Positions 52,966 to 62,468 of a stretch of 64,000 nucleotides of DNA are shown piece by piece. The stretch lies in contig NZ_CP123584.1 in the NCBI RefSeq assembly GCF_045277565.1, positions 2,170,001-2,234,000 of the forward strand. The letters run 5' to 3'. Positions within the stretch are counted from its first letter, which is position 1; each line of letters begins with the position of its first letter. This DNA is from Aliisedimentitalea scapharcae (lineage in GTDB: Bacteria > Pseudomonadota > Alphaproteobacteria > Rhodobacterales > Rhodobacteraceae). The position numbers were made by a program, and so were the translations under genes. The notes below the pieces were generated by a model. That model worked only from the letters and a program-made list of their open reading frames with translations. It ran no database searches and was not told the origin of the DNA.

Positions 52966-54387
52966 TCAGTTGAGCGTGTTCTTATAGATCGCACCGTCTT
53001 TCATGATGAGATGCATCGCCGGGATCTCTCCGGGTTTGCGATCCGGTGCGTCGAACAATTCTTTGCTGCCACCTATCAGTGTGATGTCTTCCAGCGGGTT
53101 GCCATCGATCAATAGGATGTCAGCATATGCGCCTTGCGCGATCACACCGAGGGACCCGGCAGGATATGGGTTCTGGCCACCCGTGAGAGCGGCGAGATCG
53201 CCACCGATGGAGGTCATGGATTTCAGCGTCTGCAAAGTGCCAAACTTGTCCGCCCAGAACCAGATCTCGTGATCGCGGCTACGGATCGCGTTCGCTGGCG
53301 TAACCGTGACGGTATCTACACCAAAGGTGGTCTTTTCCAAAAGCTTGGGAAATTTCAAAAGAATATCTGGAATCCGTGCCATCCCCTTGGCAACCAACAA
53401 TGATTTGGCTTTGTTCACTGACGGCTCCGGTCCAAACGTGCGCTCGATTGCTTCGAGAGAAGAAACCGAGAGCTGTGGATTATAGAACACGCCTGCGTCG
53501 ACCATCATTGCGGCTGTTTCCTCATCCAGAAACTGCCCATGCATGATCTCTCCCAGGCCGAGGCGCAAACCGCGTTGAATATCGGGTGGGTTGTTCACAT
53601 GCGCCGTTGCGTAGGTGCCCCAATCATTCGAAGCTCGGACCACGGCTGTCACTTCCTCGTCGGTGGCCTGTATCGTATGCAAGCCGTCCTTCGACGAGAA
53701 GACACCGCCGCTCATCATCATCTTGTTCAACTCAGCACCGTTTGCGAGGTTCTGTCGGGCGGCACTCAGCGACGCATCGTGCCCATCAACGACATAGGCC
53801 AGGCCAAGCTGTGCGACTTTGCCTGTGTTTCGGCTTTCGAGCGTGTTTTGCCCCTTCAGTCTCCAGTCACCATGCCCGGAAGTTTGGCTGATTACGGCAC
53901 CAGCGTGGTAAATCCGAGGACCGATGGCAAAACCGCCGTCAATTGCGCGGCGAATCCCAACCTGCAGGGCACCGACGTCACGCACGGTCGTGAAGCCATC
54001 CATCAAGATGCTTTGAGCCGTAAATGCCGCCATTGCCCCGACTTCTTGCCAGTCACGATCCTCAAATGTATCGTAGCCACCCACCATATGTTGCATGTTC
54101 AGATGCACGTGACTTTCGATAAGCCCCGGCATCAATGTGCGGCCACCGCCGTCAATGACCGTGGCGTCCGGTGCATCAATGGCATCCGTTGACACAGCCT
54201 TGATCAAATTGCCTTCGACCAGAACGCTGGCGTTCTCAATCAGAGATTCGTTCACCCCATCAAAGACATTCACATTGGTGAACAACGTCTGCGCTGGTGT
54301 ATCCTGAGCGAACGCAAAGCTGGCAGAAAAGGTTATTGCCGCAGCTAACGCCGCAACCCCAGTCGTATATTTCGACAGAACTTTCAT
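52966..54387 (-). CDS. Exported amidohydrolase, paralogue 2
   Basis: 473 residues from ATG 54387 (AGGGGAA upstream) with a signal peptide ending near FAFAQ. The core segments closely parallel paralogue 1: QTLFTNVNVFDGV, GGGRTLMPGLIESHVHLNMQ, ELNKMMMSGG (Lys), ATAHVNN and EIMHGQF (His), TFGVDTVTVTP (Asp). The region after the HxH differs most, which points to different substrates. It is the first gene of the pair and is divergent from a broken AraC-type regulator. Confidence 0.9.
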   Translation of the reverse strand: MKVLSKYTTGVAALAAAITFSASFAFAQDTPAQTLFTNVNVFDGVNESLIENASVLVEGNLIKAVSTDAIDAPDATVIDGGGRTLMPGLIESHVHLNMQHMVGGYDTFEDRDWQEVGAMAAFTAQSILMDGFTTVRDVGALQVGIRRAIDGGFAIGPRIYHAGAVISQTSGHGDWRLKGQNTLESRNTGKVAQLGLAYVVDGHDASLSAARQNLANGAELNKMMMSGGVFSSKDGLHTIQATDEEVTAVVRASNDWGTYATAHVNNPPDIQRGLRLGLGEIMHGQFLDEETAAMMVDAGVFYNPQLSVSSLEAIERTFGPEPSVNKAKSLLVAKGMARIPDILLKFPKLLEKTTFGVDTVTVTPANAIRSRDHEIWFWADKFGTLQTLKSMTSIGGDLAALTGGQNPYPAGSLGVIAQGAYADILLIDGNPLEDITLIGGSKELFDAPDRKPGEIPAMHLIMKDGAIYKNTLN

Positions 54388-54566
54388 TGGCTTCCCCTGA
54401 GATGACCGAGAACAAAATTTGGATCTCTTCTCTAGGCAGAATGCCCGATACTTAAACGAATTACCTGACAGTTCGAGGCGGCCCATTACGATTGCCGTTA
54501 CAAAGTGTCAGGTTTTAGCGGGTTCCCTCTCCATTTTCCTGACGATCCGTCTCTACTCTTTAACGT

Positions 54567-55615
54567 GTGACAAGTGAGGGCGTTCTTGTGGCTGCAGATC
54601 ATGATCGGAGTGACATACCGATGGTTCGGACCACTGTATTGGCTCCTGTGGTTCAGGCGTTGAAGGCCTGCGGCGAAGACATTGACGTTTTTCTAGCGGC
54701 TTTTGATCTTTCCGTCGCGCCCATTACAGATCCGACGTCTTACATACGAAATGATATTGTCTATCGGGTGTATGCAGCGGCGGCTGAGCTACGCAATGAT
54801 CAGTGTTTCTGCACGTCCGTTGGTCGCACATCAACCTTGCAGACTTCCTTCCGTTCGGCGCCGCCCTTGAGGAGGCCACGACAATTGGTGGGTTTATCTC
54901 TCGCTTCACCCAAGCTGTGGCCAGCGAGACGAACTCCATCTCTCAGAGCCTGTTCGTCGAAGACACCACGGCATATTTTAGCGCCAAACGGAAGTTTGTC
55001 CCAACCGTGTCACCGGCCCACATCGACGGCTTTATGATTGGGATTTGGATCACATTCTTGCATGAAGCACTCGATTTCCGCTGGGATCCGGCTTCGGTGT
55101 TGGTCAGGATGTGCGATCCGGCTGTTCTACCGCAAGAGTTTCACGGCATCCGGGCGATCAAGAGCAATGACCTGGGCTTTTCCATTCGGTTTCCAGCTGC
55201 ATGGTTAACGATTCCACTGAATGGGGTATTCGCGCCCAAAGACACGGACGATTTAGTCGGTCCGCAACTGGATATGCTCGCTCCGAAGGGGTTTGTGGAG
55301 GCCATTCGGGCAATACTGGAGAAACACATCAGCGAGAATGATCTGAGTGTTGAAAAAGCGGCAGAGCTGTGCGGGTTTTCAAAATCTGCACTGGCACGCA
55401 GATTGGCCAAATTTGATACGACCATTATCGAGATTCTGACAGTTCTCAAAATGGACTCTGCAAAGCGAAATCTGACCAGTTCCAATGCCTCTATCCAGAG
55501 CATTGCGCTTGGGCTTGGTTACTCTGACGCAACGGCGTTTAGCAGAGCATTTCGAAAGCGTACCGGGTTATCCCCTCGTGCCTACAGGCAATCAGTCAAA
55601 ACAATGGACCAATAG
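54567..55615 (+). pseudogene. AraC family transcriptional regulator, frameshifted
   Basis: The N-terminal frame (GTG 54567 or ATG 54621; MVRTTVLAPVVQALKACGEDIDVF) stays in phase through NDQCFCTSVG and then loses homology. The second frame continues with HINLADFLPFGAALEEATTIGGF through to the C-terminal AraC HTH (SVEKAAELCGFSKSALARRLAKF; IQSIALGLGYSDATAFSRAFRKRTGLSPRAY). The switch lies near 54815-54830, a one-base shift. Full length would be about 345 residues, normal for the family. It may be a true mutation or a sequencing error. It faces the amidohydrolase pair and was likely its regulator. Confidence 0.82.
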
Positions 55616-55617
55616 CA

Positions 55618-55980
55618 ATGATCGTGATCATTAGCATTCTACTTACCGTATTCTTCCTGTTCGCGAGTTCGATCAAAATATTCGGATGGCAGGACAAGAT
55701 ATTCCAAATCCAGCTTGAAATGTTCAAAAGCTACGGCCTGAACAGAGGCATTATGCGACTGGTGGGCATGGTTGAGTTGTTTGGTGCTATCGCTATCTGG
55801 TTCTCGGGTACAATCTTCTCACCGCTTGGGGCCATGGCGCTGCTCGGCACTTCGATTGGGGCCATCGGGTGCCATTTGATTTTCGACACTTGGAAGCAGG
55901 GTGTGCCAGCGATGATAACAGGGACACTATCCGCAGTCATTTTGTGGAACAGTAAGGAACTGATCTTGAGCTTGGTTTGA
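55618..55980 (+). CDS. DoxX-like integral membrane protein
   Basis: 120 residues with four hydrophobic segments. The pattern FFLFASSIKIFGWQDKIFQIQ, followed by RLVGMVELFGAIAIWF and LGAMALLGTSIGAIGCHLIFD, fits the DoxX/SURF4-like family. It starts 3 bases after the AraC stop. Function unknown; membership rests on topology and a few residues. Confidence 0.72.
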   Translation: MIVIISILLTVFFLFASSIKIFGWQDKIFQIQLEMFKSYGLNRGIMRLVGMVELFGAIAIWFSGTIFSPLGAMALLGTSIGAIGCHLIFDTWKQGVPAMITGTLSAVILWNSKELILSLV

Positions 55981-56389
55981 CTGGCGTACCGGTCATTTCC
56001 AACCTTCATTCGTCAGGAGCGCAGCGACTGACCGGTTCCCGCCCAAAATGTAGAATGGTAAAATCTGCTTCGGGCCGGGGGGTATAAAAGAAACACTTTT
56101 TCGCCTTTTGGCCAGCTCTGGTCGGTCTGGAAACCGGGCTGCACGCACCAAGCAGGTGCGATAGGGAAATCCGTATGGTGCCGGAAAATAATGGTATGGA
56201 ATGAGTTGCGTGACCAACGTGTCACCTGACAGCCAAGGTATACCCGCAGGTGCGCCGGTTCGGTTTTAACATATTGATGGTAGATGATTTACGTATCTTG
56301 GGCCGCGGGCCCAGTTCATGCCCGACGATCATCCCAAGCCGGTCCTGCCAAGGATCAAGGCGCTGGGGAAGCTGCGCACTGATCCCTGA
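55981..56389. other. Intergenic stretch, nothing definite
   Basis: 409 bases between the DoxX-like gene and the end of erpA. A short frame at about 56319 (MPDDHPKPVLPRIKALGKLR, ending TDP) has no recognisable origin. No RNA gene or clear terminator was seen. Confidence 0.4.
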
Positions 56390-56713
56390 TTACATCGAAA
56401 ACGATGTCCCGCAACCGCAGGATGAGGTGGCGTTCGGGTTGTTGATGACAAACCGGGCACCAATCAGCTCTTCGGTGAAATCGATCACCGCGTTTTCCAG
56501 AAACGGCAGCGACACGGCATCGACTACGACTTTCTGCCCTTGTCCTTCCAGCACAAGGTCATCGGACTTGGGCGCGTCCAGTTCGATTTCATATTGAAAC
56601 CCGGAACACCCTCCGCCCTCTACAGCGACACGCAGGGCCTGTCCCTGGTCAGCCGCGCCAATCTCGGAGAGCCGTTCAAAGGCACGGTCGGTCACTTTGG
56701 GGGGCAGCATCAT
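56390..56713 (-). CDS. erpA: Iron-sulfur cluster insertion protein (ErpA/HesB family)
   Basis: 107 residues. The A-type carrier signature cysteines are in GGGCSGFQYEIE and the C-terminal SSCGCGTSF. It delivers Fe-S clusters to target apoproteins. The single-gene context and lack of isc/suf neighbours favour the ErpA-like housekeeping form, although IscA cannot be excluded. Divergent from dgt. Confidence 0.9.
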   Translation of the reverse strand: MMLPPKVTDRAFERLSEIGAADQGQALRVAVEGGGCSGFQYEIELDAPKSDDLVLEGQGQKVVVDAVSLPFLENAVIDFTEELIGARFVINNPNATSSCGCGTSFSM

Positions 56714-56804
56714 TTAGGAAAACTCCGATGGGTCATTGCGGCGCAGTACATTATATAGAAAGGTGGGGCACAGGCGACAAGATCGCAATGGGAAAAGATA
56801 ATAT

Positions 56805-57941
56805 ATGTATGCGCCTTTTGCGTCGAACCCCGGGCGGTCCCGGGGACGGGTGGTCCCCGAGGAAGAAAGCGGATTTCGGTCGTGCTTTCAAAGGGATCGG
56901 GACCGGATCATTCATGCCAGCGCCTTTCGCAGGCTAAAACACAAGACCCAGGTGTTTGTCGAGCATGAAGGCGACAATTACCGAACCCGTCTGACCCATT
57001 CGATCGAGGTTGCACAGGTGGCCCGGACCATCGCCGGCGCGTTGAACCTGAACACCGAACTGACCGAGGCCGTGGCCCTGGCCCATGATCTGGGGCACAC
57101 CCCGTTTGGCCACACCGGAGAGGATGCGCTCCACGCGCTGATGGCCCCCTATGGCGGGTTCGACCATAATGCACAGGCCATTCGGATCGTTACCTGTCTG
57201 GAAAAGCATTATGCCGAATTTGACGGGTTGAACTTGACCTGGGAAACCCTTGAAGCCATTGCAAAACATAATGGGCCGGTGGTGGGGGACCTTCCTTGGG
57301 CCTTGGCCGAATGCAATGCGGGTATTGATCTCGAACTGCACACCCATGCCAGCGCCGAAGCACAGGTCGCCGCATTGTCCGACGACATCGCCTATAACAA
57401 TCACGATCTGCATGATGGTCTGCGCGCGGGATTGTTTTGTGACGCCGATATCGAAGCCTTGCCCATCGTCGGGCCCTGTTACGCCGAAGTGGACGCAAAA
57501 TATCCCGGTCTGGATGAAAACCGTCGGCGGCACGAAGCCCTGCGCCGGGTGTTTGGTGTCATGGTCGGCGATGTAATCGATACCTCGCGCGAGATGCTGC
57601 GCCAGTCAGGCGCGGGCACGGTCGAAGAGATCCGCGCCATGGGACGTCCGGTGATCCAGTTCAGCCCGGCGTTATGGTTGCAACTCAAAGAGATACGGGC
57701 GTTTCTGTTTACGCGCATGTATCGGGCACCCAGTGTCATGCAAAAGCGCATTCAGGTGTCCAAGGTGGTAGAAGCGCTGTTCCCGTACTATCAGGACAAC
57801 CCGTTACAAATGCCACAGCGTTGGCATGATGATATCCGCACAGCGTCGGGTGAAACCGCGCTGGCCCGGATCGTTTCGGATTATATCGCCGGGATGACGG
57901 ATCGATTTGCGCTGTTGGAACATGAACGCCTGGGGTTGTGA
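56805..57941 (+). CDS. dgt: Deoxyguanosinetriphosphate triphosphohydrolase-like HD protein
   Basis: 378 residues. HD-domain metal ligands: RLTHSIEVAQVAR (His), ALAHDLGHTPFGH (His-Asp), with FQRDRDRIIHASAFRRLKHKTQVF at the N-terminus and DDIAYNNHDLHDGLRAG further on. The shorter length is typical of the alphaproteobacterial dGTPase-like group. It hydrolyses dNTPs to nucleosides and tripolyphosphate and balances dNTP pools. It faces erpA. Confidence 0.9.
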   Translation: MYAPFASNPGRSRGRVVPEEESGFRSCFQRDRDRIIHASAFRRLKHKTQVFVEHEGDNYRTRLTHSIEVAQVARTIAGALNLNTELTEAVALAHDLGHTPFGHTGEDALHALMAPYGGFDHNAQAIRIVTCLEKHYAEFDGLNLTWETLEAIAKHNGPVVGDLPWALAECNAGIDLELHTHASAEAQVAALSDDIAYNNHDLHDGLRAGLFCDADIEALPIVGPCYAEVDAKYPGLDENRRRHEALRRVFGVMVGDVIDTSREMLRQSGAGTVEEIRAMGRPVIQFSPALWLQLKEIRAFLFTRMYRAPSVMQKRIQVSKVVEALFPYYQDNPLQMPQRWHDDIRTASGETALARIVSDYIAGMTDRFALLEHERLGL

Positions 57942-58023
57942 CTGGGTATAGGGGGGTCCTGTAACTGGTTCTATGAATTGCGCCGGTCCTGATTTCAAAA
58001 GGGGTATGGCGGTGGAACCCGGA

Positions 58024-58323
58024 ATGACCCTTTGGAGCGTGACCTTTGAGGATGCACCGGAAATGGTGCGGATCCGCGGCAACCGCGCGCGACGTTTGGC
58101 CCACATAGATTTTGTTGCGGCCCATCCCGAATTGACCATTGGCGGTGAAATGGCCCTGACCCCACACCAGGATTTTCCCGGTGCGATCTGGACGGTCAAC
58201 GCCGACAGCCGCCAGGCAGTGGAACAGTTGATCCATGCTGATCCGTATTACATTCCGTCCCTGCGTCGCTATGAAATCTTTGGCTGGGGTCGGATATCCC
58301 AGAGCAGTTCCGTAGCGCTTTAG
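58024..58323 (+). CDS. YciI-like protein
   Basis: 99 residues from ATG 58024 (GGTGGA upstream); ATG 58006 and 57973 are in frame but less well placed. The small alpha-beta fold is suggested by MTLWSVTFEDAPEM, RARRLAHIDFVAAHPELTIGG (conserved His-rich turn), GAIWTVNADSRQAVEQLIHADPYY and IFGWGR. The YciI family has an unclear catalytic role. It lies between dgt and argS. Confidence 0.72.
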   Translation: MTLWSVTFEDAPEMVRIRGNRARRLAHIDFVAAHPELTIGGEMALTPHQDFPGAIWTVNADSRQAVEQLIHADPYYIPSLRRYEIFGWGRISQSSSVAL

Positions 58324-58400
58324 ACCAACAGATTGGTCACAGGCGGTTGACCCTTGGGCTGGGCGTGATAATTCCCGGCTGAACCAGAGGAACGCCAGAC

Positions 58401-60146
58401 ATGAACCTGTTTACCGATATCCGCACTCTTGTAATCGCGTCGCTGGATGCGATGGTGGCCGACGGCGCGCTGCCCGACGGGCTGGACTTTGCCAATGTGG
58501 CGGTTGAACCTCCGCGCGATGCGGCGCATGGCGACATGGCAACCAATGCCGCGATGGTGCTGGCGAAACCGGCAAAACAGAAACCACGCGACATTGCAGA
58601 AAAGCTGGCAGAAAAGCTGGCCATGGATGACCGGATCACCAGCGCCGAAGTCGCCGGGCCGGGGTTTTTGAACCTGCGTCTGGCTCCCGGTATCTGGCAG
58701 GACGTGATTGGGTCCGTTCTGGCGGCGGGTACCGATTTTGGCCGCTCGGATGTGGGGCAGGGGAAAAAGGTCAATGTCGAATATGTCTCGGCCAATCCGA
58801 CAGGGCCGCTGCATGTGGGCCATACCCGGGGCGCGGTGTTTGGCGATGCGCTCGCCAGCTTGCTGGATTTTGCCGGGTTTAATGTGACGCGTGAATATTA
58901 CATCAACGATGGTGGGGCACAGGTCGACGTGCTGGCCCGTTCGGTTTACCTGCGCTACCTCGAAGCGCACGGCCAGGAGGTTGCGTTCGAAGACGGGACC
59001 TATCCCGGGGATTATCTGATCGCCGTGGGCGAAGACTTGAAGACCCGGGTCGGTGACGCCTATGTCGGTCAGCCCGAAAGCGTCTGGTTGGAAAAAATCC
59101 GCGATTATGCCACCGAAGCGATGATGGACCTGATCCGGGCGGATCTGGCGTCTCTGGGCGTGGTCATGGACAAATTCTATTCCGAAAAATCGCTGTATGG
59201 CACCGGCCGGATCGAAGCTGCGCTGGACTCGCTGGAAAGCAAAGGCCTGATCTATGAAGGCGTTCTGGAGCCGCCCAAGGGCAAAAAGCCCGAAGACTGG
59301 GAGCCGCGCGAACAGACCCTGTTCAAATCCACCGAGCATGGGGATGACGTGGACCGGCCGGTCAAGAAATCCGATGGTGCCTGGACGTATTTCGCGCCCG
59401 ATATTGCCTATCACTATGACAAGGTAACCCGGGGATATGACCTGCTGATCGACATTTTTGGCGCCGATCACGGTGGGTATGTGAAACGCATGAAGGCCGC
59501 AGTGTCGGCGTTGTCGGATGGCACCGTACCGCTGGACATCAAGCTGACCCAGCTGGTGAAACTGTTCAAGAACGGCGAACCGTTCAAAATGTCGAAACGG
59601 GCAGGGACCTTTGTGACCCTGCGCGATGTCGTCGATCAGGTGGGTCCTGATGTCACCCGGTTTGTGATGTTGACCCGCAAAAACGACGCGCCGCTGGATT
59701 TCGATTTTGACAAGGTGCTGGAGCAATCCAAGGACAACCCGGTGTTCTATGTGCAATACGCCAATGCGCGGGTGTGTTCGGCTTTGCGCAAGGCAACCGA
59801 GGTTGGTCTGGACGTGTCCGACGCCGCCACCGCTGCGGCGGATCTAAGCCTGATCACCGATCCCGCGCAATTGAGTGTTGCCAAAAAGCTGGCAGAATGG
59901 CCGCGTCTGATTGAAATCGCTGCGCGCACCAACGAACCCCATCGGGTGGCATTTTACCTCTATGAATTGGCCAGCGATCTGCATGGATTGTACCATTTGG
60001 GCAAGGATAATGCCGATTTGCGGTTCATCGACGAGGGTAACTCCGCTGCAACACAGGCAAAAATGGCGCTGGCGCGGGCTGTTTCCGTTGTTATTTCCGC
60101 AGGTCTTGGTATTCTGGGCGTAACACCGGTGGAGGAGATGCGATAA
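58401..60146 (+). CDS. argS: Arginyl-tRNA synthetase
   Basis: 581 residues, normal length. The HIGH motif is LHVGHTRGA (NPTGPLHVGH) near residue 136, and the KMSKS-like loop is FKMSKRAGTF. The N-terminal additional domain and the C-terminal DALR anticodon-binding domain (NARVCSALRK, EPHRVAFYLYELASDLHGLYH) are complete. Class I synthetase charging tRNA-Arg. First gene of a run with the SPOR protein and nagZ. Confidence 0.96.
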   Translation: MNLFTDIRTLVIASLDAMVADGALPDGLDFANVAVEPPRDAAHGDMATNAAMVLAKPAKQKPRDIAEKLAEKLAMDDRITSAEVAGPGFLNLRLAPGIWQDVIGSVLAAGTDFGRSDVGQGKKVNVEYVSANPTGPLHVGHTRGAVFGDALASLLDFAGFNVTREYYINDGGAQVDVLARSVYLRYLEAHGQEVAFEDGTYPGDYLIAVGEDLKTRVGDAYVGQPESVWLEKIRDYATEAMMDLIRADLASLGVVMDKFYSEKSLYGTGRIEAALDSLESKGLIYEGVLEPPKGKKPEDWEPREQTLFKSTEHGDDVDRPVKKSDGAWTYFAPDIAYHYDKVTRGYDLLIDIFGADHGGYVKRMKAAVSALSDGTVPLDIKLTQLVKLFKNGEPFKMSKRAGTFVTLRDVVDQVGPDVTRFVMLTRKNDAPLDFDFDKVLEQSKDNPVFYVQYANARVCSALRKATEVGLDVSDAATAAADLSLITDPAQLSVAKKLAEWPRLIEIAARTNEPHRVAFYLYELASDLHGLYHLGKDNADLRFIDEGNSAATQAKMALARAVSVVISAGLGILGVTPVEEMR

Positions 60147-60246
60147 CAAAATCGCCCAAACCGCCGGCCGAAGCAGAAGACCTGAGGCAGATACCAAGAG
60201 ACCCCTGCGCGGAAAACGCCGCGCGATAACGGGCAGTGAGGCGGAC

Positions 60247-61452
60247 ATGGCAGATTTTGACCGGGCTGGGACGGGTGCTGGCGCTTTTGCGTCGGGAACC
60301 GGCAATACCGAGGCGTCGCAGGGCGCTTATGGTTCCTACAGCTACAATGGATATGCCCAACCTGGGCAGGCGGGTTATACCGGATGGGGCGACCCTGATC
60401 CGGCATATACATCAGACGGCTCCGATTTTGACACCGCGTCGGACGGCGGCGAACCGCTGTCTTTGGCATCTTCGCCAGGTCTGGGTCGTGCGGTCAGCCT
60501 GATGGGCGCTGTCGCGTCGCTGGCGCTGGTCGTTGGTATCGGTATCTGGGGGTACAAGCTGGTGGCGCGTGATGTCAGCGGCGTGCCTGTGGTCCGGGCC
60601 ATCGAAGGCCCGATGCGGATACAACCGGCTGATCCGGGCGGCACACCCGCCGATCACCAGGGGCTGGCTGTCAATGCGGTGGCGGCACAGGGTACCGCTG
60701 CAGCACCGGCTGACCGATTGATGCTGGCACCCAAACCAGTGTCTTTGACCGGCGAAGATCAGCCGATAATTCAGCAGGCCCCAAACACAAATCTGGCCTC
60801 GGCTGATCTTCAGATTGCCGAATCCATTCCTTTGATGAGCGAAGACGCCTCTGCCGATGCCGGGTCGATCGCCGCCTATCAGGACGGGCAGGTGGACGCT
60901 CTGGTTCAGCAATTGACGGAAGGTGTGCCAACGTTGCTGGACGAAGATCCGGCTGAAATGGATCAGGTCGCCGTGGCCCAACCGGGAATTGTGCAGCCAG
61001 AGCCGCTCAAACCGCTGCCAGCCGCCGCTGATGCTGTTGTGGATGTTCAACCCGCTGTGTTTAAGGGGCCTGGGTTGGCACGATCGCTGCGTCCTGTTCT
61101 GAGACCGGCCCGTTCCCCCCAAACCCAGGCGTTGCAGACCGCGTTGACGACTGCGACGGATACCTCGGCTGCATTGGATGTTGACCCCGACACATTGCCT
61201 GCTGGCACCCGGTTGGCGCAATTGGGGGCCTATGACAGCGTTGGTGTGGCCCAATCCGAATGGGATCGGTTGAGCGGCCGGTTTGGTGATTATCTGGACG
61301 GCAAGAAACGTGTGATTCAAAAAGCCTCCAGCGGTGGGCGCACCTTTTATCGCCTGCGCGCCATGGGGTTCGACGACCTGAGCGACGCACGTCGGTTCTG
61401 TTCGGCGCTGGTTGCGGGCAATGCCGATTGTATCCCGGTCACAACCCGATGA
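60247..61452 (+). CDS. SPOR-domain membrane protein
   Basis: 401 residues. A Gly/Tyr-rich cytoplasmic lead (1-75) is followed by a single transmembrane segment (VSLMGAVASLALVVGIGIWG, about 83-102), a long Pro/Ala-rich periplasmic linker, and a C-terminal SPOR domain (about 325-401: LAQLGAYDSVGVAQSEWDRL, RTFYRLRAMGFDDLSDARRF). SPOR domains bind denuded glycan strands at division sites. Its TGA overlaps the nagZ ATG. The pairing with nagZ supports a cell-wall role. Confidence 0.88.
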   Translation: MADFDRAGTGAGAFASGTGNTEASQGAYGSYSYNGYAQPGQAGYTGWGDPDPAYTSDGSDFDTASDGGEPLSLASSPGLGRAVSLMGAVASLALVVGIGIWGYKLVARDVSGVPVVRAIEGPMRIQPADPGGTPADHQGLAVNAVAAQGTAAAPADRLMLAPKPVSLTGEDQPIIQQAPNTNLASADLQIAESIPLMSEDASADAGSIAAYQDGQVDALVQQLTEGVPTLLDEDPAEMDQVAVAQPGIVQPEPLKPLPAAADAVVDVQPAVFKGPGLARSLRPVLRPARSPQTQALQTALTTATDTSAALDVDPDTLPAGTRLAQLGAYDSVGVAQSEWDRLSGRFGDYLDGKKRVIQKASSGGRTFYRLRAMGFDDLSDARRFCSALVAGNADCIPVTTR

Positions 61453-62468
61453 TCGCCACGCAGATGCGGTACGGAGCCACCATACTTGACGCAACTGGGC
61501 TGAGGCTGACGGCCGAGGAAAAGGCCCTGTTCCGTGATGCTCGGCCATTTGGGTTCATCCTGTTTGCGCGCAATATCGACAATGCCGATCAGGTGCGTGC
61601 CTTGTGTGACGATTTCCGCGAGGCATCGGGCCATGACTGTCTGATCACGATTGATCAAGAAGGCGGACGGGTCCAGCGCCTGCGCCCGCCATTGGCGCGA
61701 CAGTGGTTGCCGCCTTTGGATCACGTAGAGCGGTCCGGCGCTGGCGCAGAGCGCGCCATGTATCTTCGTTATCGCCTGATTGCCGATGAGCTGAGAGGCC
61801 TGGGCATCGACAGCAATTGCGCACCCATGGCGGATCTGGCCAATGAGGATACCCATTCATTTTTGCGCAACCGCTGTTATGGCGACAGCGCCAAACGGGT
61901 TGCAGCTTTGGCCCGTGCCGCCGCGCAGGGGCATCTAGATGGGGGTGTGTTGCCTGTTCTGAAACATATTCCCGGACACGGTCGTGCCACCGCGGACAGT
62001 CATTTTGATTTACCCCATGTGGCGGCAACAGCCAAAACCCTGGATCAGACGGATTTTGCGGCCTTTCGCGCCCTCAATGACCTGCCGTTGGGAATGACCG
62101 CACATCTGGTCTATGACGCGATCGACCCGGCCCCTGCGACCCTGTCGGCACCTGTCATGGGGATGATCCGGGATCAGATCGGCTTTGACGGGCTGATCAT
62201 GACCGATGACATTTCGATGAAAGCGCTGAGTGGGTCGCTCATGGATTTGTCGCGCGCGGCGTTGACGGCGGGATGCGATGTGATCCTGCATTGCAACGGC
62301 AGCTTTGATGAGCGGGTCGAGACGATCCAGGCAGCAGGCGAGATGACAGATCTGGCACAGGCACGGGCCGAACGGGCGCTGGCCTGGCGCAAACCGCCCG
62401 CTGCGCTTGACATTGGGGCGGCCGAGACGGAACTATCTGCCCTTATGGGCGGACAGGTGTATGGCTGA
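61449..62468 (+). CDS. nagZ: Beta-N-acetylglucosaminidase (NagZ)
   Basis: 339 residues from ATG 61449 (ATGA overlap with the SPOR gene). GH3 features: LITIDQEGGRVQRL, VLKHIPGHGRATADSH (catalytic His loop) and LIMTDDISMKAL with the nucleophilic Asp. It releases GlcNAc from muropeptides in peptidoglycan recycling. Its stop overlaps the scpA start by 8 bases. Confidence 0.95.
   Translation: MIATQMRYGATILDATGLRLTAEEKALFRDARPFGFILFARNIDNADQVRALCDDFREASGHDCLITIDQEGGRVQRLRPPLARQWLPPLDHVERSGAGAERAMYLRYRLIADELRGLGIDSNCAPMADLANEDTHSFLRNRCYGDSAKRVAALARAAAQGHLDGGVLPVLKHIPGHGRATADSHFDLPHVAATAKTLDQTDFAAFRALNDLPLGMTAHLVYDAIDPAPATLSAPVMGMIRDQIGFDGLIMTDDISMKALSGSLMDLSRAALTAGCDVILHCNGSFDERVETIQAAGEMTDLAQARAERALAWRKPPAALDIGAAETELSALMGGQVYG

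Noticed and set aside
58320..59756. Minus-strand open frame of 478 codons
   Set aside because: Antisense to argS, which has full synthetase motifs.
60412..61548. 378-codon minus-strand open frame
   Set aside because: Antisense to the SPOR-domain gene, which has a transmembrane segment and a SPOR domain.
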